Part shown: piece after piece, positions 31,183 through 40,349 of the stretch
How positions within the stretch are numbered: the first letter of the stretch is position 1
How the letters are laid out: the number at the start of each line of letters is the position of its first letter
Assembly: GCA_002348385.1 (NCBI GenBank)
Contig: DEBD01000002.1
Location: 1-64,000 of the forward strand
Source of the DNA: Gammaproteobacteria bacterium UBA2965
GTDB lineage: Bacteria; Pseudomonadota; Gammaproteobacteria; Pseudomonadales; Azotimanducaceae
DNA length: 64,000 bases
Direction of reading: 5' to 3'
Notes under the pieces: model-generated
Told to the model about the DNA's origin: nothing
Databases searched by the model: none
What the model saw: the letters and a program-made list of their open reading frames with translations, nothing else
Program-made: the position numbers and the translations under genes

Positions 31183-34100
31183 ATGAGCAATCGACTGCCC
31201 TGGGGGCTGCCCCCAAGACAAGGCTTGTACGACCCCAGCTTCGAGAAGGACAGCTGCGGGGTCGGTTTTATATGCGACATCAAAGGCCGACCAAGTCGGC
31301 AGATCGTGGAAGACGCACGCGACATGAACTGCTGCATGGAGCACCGCGGAGGCCTGGGTTATGAAAAGAACACCGGCGATGGCGCCGGCATTCTGCTGGG
31401 GTTGCCGGACAAGTTCCTGCGCGCCATAGCCGCCGACGACCTGGGAGTGGAACTTCCGCCGGCCGGACAATTCGGCGTTGGCAACATCTTCCTCCCCAAC
31501 GACCCGACCGAGCGCGCGCACTGCCAGCGCGTGTTCGAGCGCGAAGTGAACGCCGCCGGCCAGCGCCTGCTGGGATGGCGCGAATTACCGGTGCATCCGG
31601 ACGGAGCCGGCATCGGCAATGCCGCCCGCTCGGCCATGCCTGCGTTCGCGCAATTGTTTATCGGCGCCGACGGCATCTCCGGCGACGACTTCGAGCGCAA
31701 GCTGTACCTGATCCGCAAGCATGCCACACACCTGCTACGCGGCGACCACAACTTAAAGGAACGGCAGCAGTTTTACGTGTGCAGCCTGTCGACCAAGGTC
31801 ATCGTCTACAAAGGCATGCTCACGCCCGACCAGGTCTTCCCGTTCTTTCCAGATCTTATCGACGAGCGTTTCGAGTCCCACCTGGCCATGGTGCACTCGC
31901 GTTTCAGCACCAATACGTTCCCATCCTGGGACCGGGCACAACCCAATCGATTCATGAGCCATAACGGCGAGATCAACACGCTGCTGGGCAACATGAACGC
32001 GATGAACGCACGCCAGGGGGTCATGTCCTCACCCCTGTTTGGCAGCGACCTGGAAAAACTCTTCCCCATCGTGGAGGAAGACTGCTCCGACTCCGGCACA
32101 TTTGACAACGTGCTGGAATTTCTACTCATGGGCGGCCGCAAGCTGCAGGAAGCGGTGCTCATGATGATCCCCGAAGCCTGGCAACAGCACGCCACCATGG
32201 ACGAGCAGCGACGTGCATTCTACGAGTATCAGTCCTGTCTGATGGAGCCCTGGGACGGTCCGGCTTCCATCGCTTTTACGGACGGCACCTATATAGGCGC
32301 GGTCCTCGACCGCAACGGCCTGCGACCGAGCCGCTACTACGTGACCGACGACGACAAGTGCATCATGGCCTCAGAAGTCGGCGTGGTGAGCGTCGACCCC
32401 GAGCGAGTGGTGGAGAAGGGGCGCCTGCAGCCAGGCCGCATTTTCCTCATCGACTTCGAACAGGGCCGCATGATCCCCGACGAACAGATCAAGGGTGAGT
32501 GGGCGGCAGCCAGGCCCTATCAGCAGTGGCTGGACAACCAGCGCATCGACCTGGCGGATCTGAAACCCGCGCTGGATTCCCACGGATTCTATCCGGAGAC
32601 GTTGAACGCGCGCATGAAAGCGTTCGGCTTCACCGTGGAAACCATGCACATCATGCTGCAGCCGTTGGTCAAAGAGCTACGCGACCCCCTGGGATCCATG
32701 GGCAACGACGCCGCTCTGGCGGTAATGTCCGACAAGCCCCGGATGCTTTACGACTACTTCAAGCAGCGTTTCGCCCAGGTAACCAATCCGGCTATCGATT
32801 CCATCCGCGAAGAAGTGATCATGGCGCTGGAGTGCTACATCGGTCCCGAGCGGAACCTGCTGGAAACCACCGAAGAGCACGCACACCGCCTGCGCATACC
32901 CCATCCCATTCTCTCGAATGAAGAACTAGCGGCGATCAAACATATCGATCAACGAGGCTGGCGCACCCGAACCATCGACATCACGTTCCACGCCGGCAGC
33001 GGGCGCGAAGGCCTGATGGCCGCCATCGACCGAATCTGCGCCGAAGCCAGCGGCGCCATCGCGGAAGGGTACAGTCTGATCGTGCTCAGCGACCGGGAAA
33101 TCGGCCCCGACCGGGTGCCGATCAGCTCGCTGTTGGCGGTGGGTGCGGTGCATCACCATCTGATTGGCGAGCATTCCCGAACGCGAATCGGCATTGTGCT
33201 GGAGTCCGGGGAAGCCCGCGAAGTCCATCACCACTGCCTGCTGGTAGGTTACGGGGCAGACGCCATCAACCCCTATCTCGCTTTCGAGTCGCTGTGGCAG
33301 TCTCGGCGCGACGGTTATCTGGACGATGCGGACCACATCAACAGCGACGAAGACGTGGTCGAGGCTTATCGCAAAGGCACTGCTAAAGGCATGCTCAAGG
33401 TCATGGCCAAAATGGGCATCTCGACACTGCAGTCCTACAAGGGCGCGCAGATCTTCGAGGCAGTCGGCCTCGGCGAGGACGTGATCGCGCGGTCGTTCGC
33501 CGGCACCGCCAGCCGGGTGCAGGGCGTGGGCCTGGACGTGTTAGCAGAAGAGATGGAGCGGCGCCACCAGACCGGCTATCCGTCCCGCGAAGACAACGTG
33601 ACCGTGCTGCCCAACCCCGGCGACTTCCACTGGCGCAAGACGGGCGACACCCACATGTGGGACCCCCAGGCCATTGCCGACCTGCAGGTGGCTGCGCGCA
33701 CCAACAGCGAAGACGCCTACTGGCGTTTCTCAAAGCACGTAAACGACGACAACACCCGCCACGCCAATCTGCGCGGGTTGTTGGGATTCAACAGTGGCGC
33801 CAATGGCGGCTCCATCAGCTTAGACGAGGTGGAGCCTGAGTCGGAAATCGTCAAGCGTTTCGCTACCGGTGCGATGAGCTACGGCTCCATCAGCGCGGAG
33901 GCACACGAATCGCTGGCAATCGCCATGAACCGTATGGGCGGCAAGTCCAACACCGGCGAGGGCGGGGAGAATCCGGAACGCTTCATTCCCCTGGCCAACG
34001 GCGACTCGAAGCGCAGCGCCATCAAACAGGTGGCCAGCGGCCGCTTCGGCGTGACCATCAACTACCTGAGCAACGCAGACGAGCTGCAGATCAAGATCAT

Positions 34101-35742
34101 CCAGGGCGCCAAGCCCGGCGAGGGCGGCGAGCTGCCCGGACACAAGGTGGACGAGGTCATCGCCAGCATCAGGCACTCTACACCCGGCGTGGGGTTGATC
34201 AGCCCGCCGCCCCACCACGACATCTATTCCATCGAAGATATCGCCCAGCTGATCCACGATCTGAAGAACGGCAATCCCAACGCTCGCATCAGCGTAAAGC
34301 TGGGCGCCGAGGTGGGAGTCGGAACCGTGGCCGCCGGCGTGACGAAGGCGCGATCGGACCACCTGGTCATTGCGGGTGATACTGGCGGAACCGGCGCTTC
34401 GCCGCTCACTTCTATCAAGCACGCGGGCGTTCCCTGGGAGTTAGGCATCGCCGAATCGCACCAGACGCTGGTGATGAACAATCTGCGCTCGCGCGTCGTC
34501 CTGCAGACCGACGGACAACTAAAGACAGGGCGCGACGTGGCCATTGCCGCATTGCTAGGGGCGGAGGAATTCGGGTTCGCCACCGCGCCGCTCATCGCCT
34601 TGGGCTGCATCATGATGCGCAAGTGTCATTTGAATACCTGTCCCGTAGGCATCGCCACTCAGGATCCGGTGCTGCGCGAAAAATTCACCGGCGCCCCGGA
34701 ACACGTAGTGAACTACCTGTTCATGGTGGCCAAAGAGCTGCGCATGGTCATGGCGGACCTGGGCTTCAGGACCGTCAACGACATGATCGGCCGGGTCGAC
34801 GCGCTGCGGGTGGATGCGGCCATCGACCACTGGAAGGCGCGCGGCCTGGACCTGACGGAAATGCTCGCCCCCGCCGAGGAACCGGCCGAGTTCCTGGGCT
34901 CATACGCTATCCACGAGCAGGACCACGAGCTGGACAAGGCTTTGGACAACGAGCTGATCCAGCTCTCCGAACCCGCTCTGAAACGGGGGGAGCGGGTGTA
35001 CCACGAGCTGCCCATCGTAAACACCAATCGCGTGGTGGGTGGCATGCTATCGAATGCCATCATTCGCGAGAACGGTCCCGAGATGCTTGCCGAGGACTCC
35101 ATTCACTTCAAGTTCTTCGGTAGCGCGGGGCAGAGCTTCGGCTGCTGGCTGGCAAAAGGCGTAACCCTGGAAGTGGAAGGTGACGCCAATGATTACGTTG
35201 GCAAAGGGCTATCGGGCGGCAAGCTGATCATCTATCCGCCCAAGTCGAGCCCGTTCAAGGCCGAAGACAACATTCTGGTCGGCAACGTGGTTCTGTACGG
35301 CGCTACCAGCGGCGAGTGCTACTTTCGCGGCGTCGCCGCGGAGCGGTTCTGCGTACGCAACAGCGGGGCGACCGCCGTCATCGAAGGCGTCGGCGACCAC
35401 GGATGCGAGTACATGACCGGAGGCCATGTGGTCATTCTAGGACCAACCGGGCGCAACTTCGCCGCCGGCATGAGCGGCGGAATCGCGTATGTCTGGGATC
35501 CCCAAAACGAGTTCCCCCAACGCTGTAGCCTTGACATGGTGGAACTGGAAACCATCGACACCGACGAGGAGGCCCTGGAAGTTAGATCCATGGTCGAAAA
35601 GCATCTCACGTACACCGGCTCGCCGGTGGCGCAGAGATTCCTGGACAATTGGGACAAGCACGTTACCCAGTTTGTCAAGGTGATGCCCGTGGATTACAAA
35701 CGAGTACTGGAGAGTCGACGCGCGGCAGCGAGCGCGGGTTGA
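31183..35742 (+). CDS. gltB: Glutamate synthase large subunit
   Basis: 1519 residues. Makes glutamate from glutamine and 2-oxoglutarate. The N-terminal glutaminase domain has its nucleophile at Cys25 (KDSCGVGF), after a 24-residue propeptide that must be removed. Central FMN domain: SYGSISAEAHESLAIAMNRMGGKSNTGEGGE (in pieces), ISPPPHHDIYSIEDL-like, LVIAGDTGGTGASPLTSIKHAG. The 3Fe-4S cluster lies in CIMMRKCHLNTCPVGIATQ. The C-terminal beta-helix (GxxxG repeats) follows to the end. Length and order are normal. gltD begins 20 bases later. Cytosolic, ammonia assimilation with glutamine synthetase. Confidence 0.97.
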   Translation: MSNRLPWGLPPRQGLYDPSFEKDSCGVGFICDIKGRPSRQIVEDARDMNCCMEHRGGLGYEKNTGDGAGILLGLPDKFLRAIAADDLGVELPPAGQFGVGNIFLPNDPTERAHCQRVFEREVNAAGQRLLGWRELPVHPDGAGIGNAARSAMPAFAQLFIGADGISGDDFERKLYLIRKHATHLLRGDHNLKERQQFYVCSLSTKVIVYKGMLTPDQVFPFFPDLIDERFESHLAMVHSRFSTNTFPSWDRAQPNRFMSHNGEINTLLGNMNAMNARQGVMSSPLFGSDLEKLFPIVEEDCSDSGTFDNVLEFLLMGGRKLQEAVLMMIPEAWQQHATMDEQRRAFYEYQSCLMEPWDGPASIAFTDGTYIGAVLDRNGLRPSRYYVTDDDKCIMASEVGVVSVDPERVVEKGRLQPGRIFLIDFEQGRMIPDEQIKGEWAAARPYQQWLDNQRIDLADLKPALDSHGFYPETLNARMKAFGFTVETMHIMLQPLVKELRDPLGSMGNDAALAVMSDKPRMLYDYFKQRFAQVTNPAIDSIREEVIMALECYIGPERNLLETTEEHAHRLRIPHPILSNEELAAIKHIDQRGWRTRTIDITFHAGSGREGLMAAIDRICAEASGAIAEGYSLIVLSDREIGPDRVPISSLLAVGAVHHHLIGEHSRTRIGIVLESGEAREVHHHCLLVGYGADAINPYLAFESLWQSRRDGYLDDADHINSDEDVVEAYRKGTAKGMLKVMAKMGISTLQSYKGAQIFEAVGLGEDVIARSFAGTASRVQGVGLDVLAEEMERRHQTGYPSREDNVTVLPNPGDFHWRKTGDTHMWDPQAIADLQVAARTNSEDAYWRFSKHVNDDNTRHANLRGLLGFNSGANGGSISLDEVEPESEIVKRFATGAMSYGSISAEAHESLAIAMNRMGGKSNTGEGGENPERFIPLANGDSKRSAIKQVASGRFGVTINYLSNADELQIKIIQGAKPGEGGELPGHKVDEVIASIRHSTPGVGLISPPPHHDIYSIEDIAQLIHDLKNGNPNARISVKLGAEVGVGTVAAGVTKARSDHLVIAGDTGGTGASPLTSIKHAGVPWELGIAESHQTLVMNNLRSRVVLQTDGQLKTGRDVAIAALLGAEEFGFATAPLIALGCIMMRKCHLNTCPVGIATQDPVLREKFTGAPEHVVNYLFMVAKELRMVMADLGFRTVNDMIGRVDALRVDAAIDHWKARGLDLTEMLAPAEEPAEFLGSYAIHEQDHELDKALDNELIQLSEPALKRGERVYHELPIVNTNRVVGGMLSNAIIRENGPEMLAEDSIHFKFFGSAGQSFGCWLAKGVTLEVEGDANDYVGKGLSGGKLIIYPPKSSPFKAEDNILVGNVVLYGATSGECYFRGVAAERFCVRNSGATAVIEGVGDHGCEYMTGGHVVILGPTGRNFAAGMSGGIAYVWDPQNEFPQRCSLDMVELETIDTDEEALEVRSMVEKHLTYTGSPVAQRFLDNWDKHVTQFVKVMPVDYKRVLESRRAAASAG

Positions 35743-35761
35743 CCTGCAACGGATACGTCTA

Positions 35762-37225
35762 ATGGGAAAAGTCACCGGTTTCATGGAGTTCGACCGCGAG
35801 CAGGCCCCGCACAGGGACCCGGTCGAGCGCACGCTGGATTTCAAAGAGATCTACACCGACCATGACCAAGCTCGGCTCGCCACCCAGGGTGCCCGCTGCA
35901 TGGACTGCGGCGTGCCTTTCTGCCAATCCAACGACGGCTGCCCGATACACAATCTGATCCCGGAATGGAACGACCTGGTCTATCGGGATCAGTGGCGCGA
36001 AGCCCTCGATCGGCTGCACAAAACCAACAACTTCCCAGAATTCACGGGCCGGGTGTGCCCCGCGCCATGCGAAGGATCCTGTGTGCTCGGAATCACCGAT
36101 CCGGCGGTCACCATCAAGAACATCGAGATGGCTATCATCGACCGCGGGTTCGCCGAAGGGTGGGTTATCGCCAACCCACCGTCGGAACGGACGGGCAAGA
36201 AGATCGCAGTTGTGGGCTCCGGGCCAGCGGGGCTCGCAGCCGCCGACCAGCTTAACAAAGCCGGCCACACAGTCACCGTCTACGAGCGAGCCGACCGCAT
36301 CGGCGGTTTGCTGATGTACGGCATTCCCAACATGAAGCTGGACAAGACGGAGGTGGTGGACCGCCGCGTGGAGCTACTTCGCAAAGAAGGCGTTGTTTTC
36401 GAAACCGGGGCGCACATCGCCGACGGCAACGACGGCACCGTGGACACCAGACGGCTCTACGACGAAAGCGACGCCGTGCTGCTGGCAACAGGCGCTACCG
36501 TTCCCCGCGACCTGCCCATTCCTGGCCGCGAGCTACCCGGCGTGCACTTTGCCATGGAGTACCTCACGGCAAACACCAAGAGCCTGCTCGACTCCAACCT
36601 GTCGGACGGCGAATACATCTCCGCCAAAGACAAAGACGTCATCGTCATCGGCGGAGGGGACACCGGTACCGACTGTATCGGCACCGCCCTGCGCCACGGC
36701 TGCAGGAGCCTCGTCAACTTCGAGCTGTTTCCTCAGCCACCTACCGACAGAGCAGCCGACAATCCCTGGCCTACCTGGCCGCGGATCTTCCGCACGGATT
36801 ATGGTCATCAGGAAGCTGCCGCCCGATTCAACGACGACCCTCGGGTGTACGCCATCTCGTCAACCGAGTTCGTAGCCGGAGACGACGGCCGGCTGTGCGG
36901 CATTCGCACGGTGGATGTGGAGCTCAAGGACGGCAAGTTCGAGAACATCGAAGGTTCCGAGCGCGAATGGAAAGCCAGCCTGGTGCTGCTGGCCATGGGA
37001 TTTCTCGGTCCCGAGCACCCCATATCCGATGCGCTCGGTGTGGAGTACGATCCGCGCTCCAACTACCAGGCAGAGTACGGCGCCTATCAGACGTCAGTGC
37101 CGAAAGTGTTTGCAGCCGGAGACTGCCGGCGGGGTCAATCCCTGGTGGTAAGGGCCATCAACGAGGGACGTGAAGCCGCCCGGGAGATCGACCGCTTCCT
37201 CATGGGCTCCTCGCTGCTGCCTTGA
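35762..37225 (+). CDS. gltD: Glutamate synthase small subunit
   Basis: 487 residues. FAD/NADPH subunit that feeds electrons to GltB. N-terminal cysteine-rich region for two 4Fe-4S clusters: CMDCGVPFCQSNDGCPIHN and CPAPCEGSCVLGI. First Rossmann motif VVGSGPAGLAAADQLNKAGH, then YERADRIGGLLMYGIPNMKLDK, and the second nucleotide site VIVIGGGDTGTDCIGTALRHG. Ends AAGDCRRGQSLVVRAINEGREAAREID, typical of the family. Cotranscribed with gltB; converges with damX 19 bases later. Confidence 0.97.
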   Translation: MGKVTGFMEFDREQAPHRDPVERTLDFKEIYTDHDQARLATQGARCMDCGVPFCQSNDGCPIHNLIPEWNDLVYRDQWREALDRLHKTNNFPEFTGRVCPAPCEGSCVLGITDPAVTIKNIEMAIIDRGFAEGWVIANPPSERTGKKIAVVGSGPAGLAAADQLNKAGHTVTVYERADRIGGLLMYGIPNMKLDKTEVVDRRVELLRKEGVVFETGAHIADGNDGTVDTRRLYDESDAVLLATGATVPRDLPIPGRELPGVHFAMEYLTANTKSLLDSNLSDGEYISAKDKDVIVIGGGDTGTDCIGTALRHGCRSLVNFELFPQPPTDRAADNPWPTWPRIFRTDYGHQEAAARFNDDPRVYAISSTEFVAGDDGRLCGIRTVDVELKDGKFENIEGSEREWKASLVLLAMGFLGPEHPISDALGVEYDPRSNYQAEYGAYQTSVPKVFAAGDCRRGQSLVVRAINEGREAAREIDRFLMGSSLLP

Positions 37226-37244
37226 TCATCGTTGGCGCCCCAGG

Positions 37245-38651
37245 CTAGGCTCCGCCCATAGCGCGCTGCACCTGTGCCATGGAGCGCACCCACGGGCGAA
37301 CGCTGCCAACAGATTCCGGAAGGCGATCAGCCTCGATGCGGGCCTCCTCTTGCGTGACGTAAATTCCGTAAAGGATCACGTGTAGCTCGCGGCCATCCCG
37401 CTGCAGCCGGTACACGGCCATCTGCCCCGGCTCCGGCTGGGCAAGTACGTACGCATGAGCTCGCTCAGCACTGGATACGGACACCAGCTGAATGGTGTAA
37501 GTCCCGGGCGACTGCTGCAGCAGCCAGGCTTCGTCATGCCACGCCGCGCTGTGCTGCCCACCTTCGGGTAGCGACTCGACCACCTGCACCTGGAGCTGCG
37601 GTTCTTCGAGCACCGGTTGCAGCTGCCGCTCAGAAACCTCGGCAGATAGCTCCGCGTCGCCGGGCAGAGATTTTGCACTAGTGGGGTCTGACCGGTGGTC
37701 GGCCACCCGCACAGGCTCGACCACTATCCGCGCCGGCTCCGCATCCTCACGATCGTCCGGTTCCACCGCATCGGCCTCGGGCTGCCGCACCACTTCCACG
37801 GCACCCGACTGCGGTGGCGCCTGGTGCCAGATGAGATACGCGAGCCCGGCCACCAAGGCCACCAGAACCGCAAGCAGTCGATGCTGCGGAGGAAAGCGCG
37901 CCGGCTGGGCGCGGAGCTCGCCCGTCTCTAATTTCGCCAACAAAGCGTTGGCAAGCTGGTTCATCTTGCCCGGGAATCCTTCGCCCAGACGAACGACTTC
38001 CGAGACCTGCTGATCGGTAAATGGCAACCGGCCGCGGTACTTGGCCTCGGCAAAGCGCCACTCGAGATAGTCTCGCGCATCTTCTCCATTCAGACCGGCG
38101 AGGGGGATCTCTCTGCACTCCAAATCCAAACGCGCTGACACACGTTCCACCGTAGGGGCCAGATGCGCTTCGCCGAACAACACCAGCCGCAGGCTCGTCT
38201 CGCCGGTCAGCTTGAACAGCGCCTCAATGGCGTCAGGCTCCAGTGCATCCGCATCGTCAACCAGCACCACACAGGAGGGATCCGCCTCATCTCCCCTACC
38301 AACACTCCTGGCAATAAGACTCGCAAGCGCACTGCTGTTGGCGTTGTCCTGAGCGGACCCGCCCAGCCCCTGGGCCACGGCGGACAGTACCTCGCGCCGG
38401 GTGTTCACAAGCGTACCCACCACCCGAGCCACCACGAACTCGACAGCCAGATGCCCGCGCGACTCTCGGTACAGCACGCTTTTGCCCGCACCGCGGGGGC
38501 CGGTGACCAACAACACCTTGCAGCCCCATTGATCGACGTTTCCGAGCAGATCCAGATGCGCTTTGCAGTCGCCGCGCTCGAAGAATCCGGCGCTCGGCTG
38601 CGCGAACGGGTTGTGGGTCATCCCAAGGTGGCCACGTTCCCGCTCAGCCAT
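37245..38651 (-). CDS. DamX-like AAA ATPase with SPOR domain
   Basis: 468 residues from ATG 38651, which has AGGAGG 11 bases upstream and overlaps aroB by 8 bases; a GTG at 38663 is part of that site and unlikely. N-terminal ExeA/GspA-type AAA domain: NPFAQPSAGFFERG, Walker A TGPRGAGKSVLY, Walker B CVVLVDDADAL. Basic region, one transmembrane segment near 275-295 (LLAVLVALVAGLAYLIW), a long Pro/Glu/Val periplasmic linker, and a C-terminal SPOR domain (TYTIQLVSVSSAERAHAYVLAQ, then YGIYVTQEEARIEADRL) that binds denuded septal peptidoglycan. Order aroK-aroB-damX is conserved in gammaproteobacteria. Probable role in cell division. Confidence 0.85.
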   Translation of the reverse strand: MAERERGHLGMTHNPFAQPSAGFFERGDCKAHLDLLGNVDQWGCKVLLVTGPRGAGKSVLYRESRGHLAVEFVVARVVGTLVNTRREVLSAVAQGLGGSAQDNANSSALASLIARSVGRGDEADPSCVVLVDDADALEPDAIEALFKLTGETSLRLVLFGEAHLAPTVERVSARLDLECREIPLAGLNGEDARDYLEWRFAEAKYRGRLPFTDQQVSEVVRLGEGFPGKMNQLANALLAKLETGELRAQPARFPPQHRLLAVLVALVAGLAYLIWHQAPPQSGAVEVVRQPEADAVEPDDREDAEPARIVVEPVRVADHRSDPTSAKSLPGDAELSAEVSERQLQPVLEEPQLQVQVVESLPEGGQHSAAWHDEAWLLQQSPGTYTIQLVSVSSAERAHAYVLAQPEPGQMAVYRLQRDGRELHVILYGIYVTQEEARIEADRLPESVGSVRPWVRSMAQVQRAMGGA

Positions 38652-39732
38652 CACACAGAGCACCTCCTGCGGCCAGGGTTTCGCGCAGTCGGGATGGGGC
38701 GAAGTCGCTGGTAACCATCACGCTGCCAATGTCCCTGGGCAATACCAGGCGCAAGGTGCCGTCAACCACCTTCTTATCCATTCCCATGGCATCGAGCATG
38801 TCATCCACACCGAGTTCGGGTGGGCAGACAGGAAGATCAAGGGACGCCACCGCCACCTTGATCTGTTGCGCCTGGGCGGCAGACAGCCAGCCCATGCGCA
38901 TGGACAGATCCGCGGCCATGACCATGCCCATGGCCACCGCCTCCCCATGCAGCAAGCGCGTGTAGTGGGTAAGCGATTCGATGGCATGCCCGAATGTATG
39001 GCCAAAATTGAGAATCGCTCGCAACCCGACCTCGCGCTCGTCTTCGGCCACCACGTCAGCCTTGATCTCACAGGAGCGCCGCACCGCGTGAGTCAGCGCC
39101 CCGGGATCTCGAGCCAGGAGCGCCGATGACTCCCTGGCCACCCAGCCGAAAAATCCCTCATCAGCGATCACACCGTATTTCAGAACTTCCGCCAGTCCCG
39201 CGCAGTATTCACGCGCTCCGAGGCTGGCCAGCACCGCCGTATCGGCCAGCACGCAGCGCGGCTGGTAGAACGCCCCGATGAGATTCTTGCCGCTGGCGTG
39301 ATTCACCGCGGTCTTACCACCCACGGATGAATCCACTTGGGCCAGCAGCGTGGTAGGTATCTGAATGAAATCCACGCCGCGCTGGAAGGTAGCCGCGGCA
39401 AACCCGCACATGTCTCCCACCACACCGCCACCTAGAGCCACCAGCGTGGTGGTGCGGTTGTGACGGTGCTCGATGAGGAAGTCCATGATCCTGCCGTAGC
39501 GATCCAGGTTCTTGTGCTGCTCGCCGTCCGGCAGCACATGCACGTCGACGGCCAATCCAGCAAGGGCTTGGCGCAGCGCGTCCAGATACAACGGCGCAAC
39601 CGTCTCGTTAGTGATAACGGCCACCTGGCTGCCCGCCACATGACGTTTGATCAGATCACCGTCGTGCAGCAACCCCGCACCGATGTATATGGGGTAGCTG
39701 CGTGATCCAAGCTCTACTGTGAGCGTTTCCAT
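38644..39732 (-). CDS. aroB: 3-dehydroquinate synthase
   Basis: 362 residues. Second step of the shikimate pathway; NAD- and Zn-dependent. Seen: YPIYIGAGLLHD at the N-terminus, VLPDGEQHKNLD, LVALGGGVVGDMCGFAAATFQRG (NAD site), IPTTLLAQVDSSVGGKTAVNHASGKNLIGAFYQP in pieces (catalytic Lys/Asn), and the metal ligands in LRAILNFGHTFGHAIES and GEAVAMGMVMAADLS. All are intact. Operon aroK-aroB-damX; 2 bases after aroK. Cytosolic. Confidence 0.96.
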   Translation of the reverse strand: METLTVELGSRSYPIYIGAGLLHDGDLIKRHVAGSQVAVITNETVAPLYLDALRQALAGLAVDVHVLPDGEQHKNLDRYGRIMDFLIEHRHNRTTTLVALGGGVVGDMCGFAAATFQRGVDFIQIPTTLLAQVDSSVGGKTAVNHASGKNLIGAFYQPRCVLADTAVLASLGAREYCAGLAEVLKYGVIADEGFFGWVARESSALLARDPGALTHAVRRSCEIKADVVAEDEREVGLRAILNFGHTFGHAIESLTHYTRLLHGEAVAMGMVMAADLSMRMGWLSAAQAQQIKVAVASLDLPVCPPELGVDDMLDAMGMDKKVVDGTLRLVLPRDIGSVMVTSDFAPSRLRETLAAGGALCDG

Positions 39733-39734
39733 AT

Positions 39735-40259
39735 CTACACCACGCCGTCTTGCTTCAAGCGTTTCTCGATGGTGCCGGCCAGCACCCGGGGGCTCTGCCG
39801 GTCGGTGATGAAGCGATAGTCTGCGATCTCCTCATAAAGGGGCCCCCGCTCTTCCTTAAGCCGGCTCAACACAGCTTTGGGATCACCCTGCTGTAGCAGG
39901 GGGCGTTTGCGATCCTTACGCGTTCGCTCCACCAGGCGCTCGACCGGGCTGTCCAGGTGAATCACAACCCCACGGGAAGCCAGCGCTTTGCGGTTGTTCT
40001 CACGCAGAACGACGCCGCCGCCCGTCGCGAGCACCACGCCCTGTCGGTGCGTGAGATCATCAACCACGCATTGCTCCCGATCGCGAAATCCCTGCTCGCC
40101 TTCCATGTCGAATATCCAGGCGATGTCGGCACCCGCCCGCCCTTCGACTTCTTTATCCGTGTCGAAAAACTCCATATCAAGGGACTCGGCAAGCACCCGA
40201 CCGACCGTGGTCTTGCCCACGGCCATGAGACCGACCAGGAATATGTTCTGCCTGCTCAT
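39735..40259 (-). CDS. aroK: Shikimate kinase
   Basis: 174 residues. Phosphorylates shikimate with ATP. Walker A is LVGLMAVGKTTVGRVLAESL (G-L-M-A-V-G-K-T where G-x-G-K-T is more usual). Shikimate contacts: FFDTDKEVEGRAGADIAWIF (Asp pair) and VLATGGGVVLRENNRKAL (Gly triplet). The lid region is RTRKDRKRPLL with two Arg, and the adenine end is EIADYRFITD. A terminator between pilQ and aroK separates it from the upstream pil operon in this strain, so aroKB-damX has its own start. Confidence 0.95.
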   Translation of the reverse strand: MSRQNIFLVGLMAVGKTTVGRVLAESLDMEFFDTDKEVEGRAGADIAWIFDMEGEQGFRDREQCVVDDLTHRQGVVLATGGGVVLRENNRKALASRGVVIHLDSPVERLVERTRKDRKRPLLQQGDPKAVLSRLKEERGPLYEEIADYRFITDRQSPRVLAGTIEKRLKQDGVV

Positions 40260-40261
40260 AC

Positions 40262-40285
40262 AAAAACGGCGCCGTTGGGGCGCCG
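40262..40285 (-). terminator. Rho-independent terminator between pilQ and aroK
   Basis: On the minus strand, CGGCGCC pairs with GGCGCCG across a 5-base loop (40285-40267), followed by TTTTT (40266-40262). It lies 65 bases past the pilQ stop and only a few bases before the aroK start codon, so the T-run touches the aroK leader. Attenuation of aroK expression is conceivable. Confidence 0.8.
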
Positions 40286-40349
40286 CTAGTGTAGTTTATT
40301 CGCGAAGATCGCGCGATTGCGGACCAGGTTACCGGCTGGTCAGCGTCCC

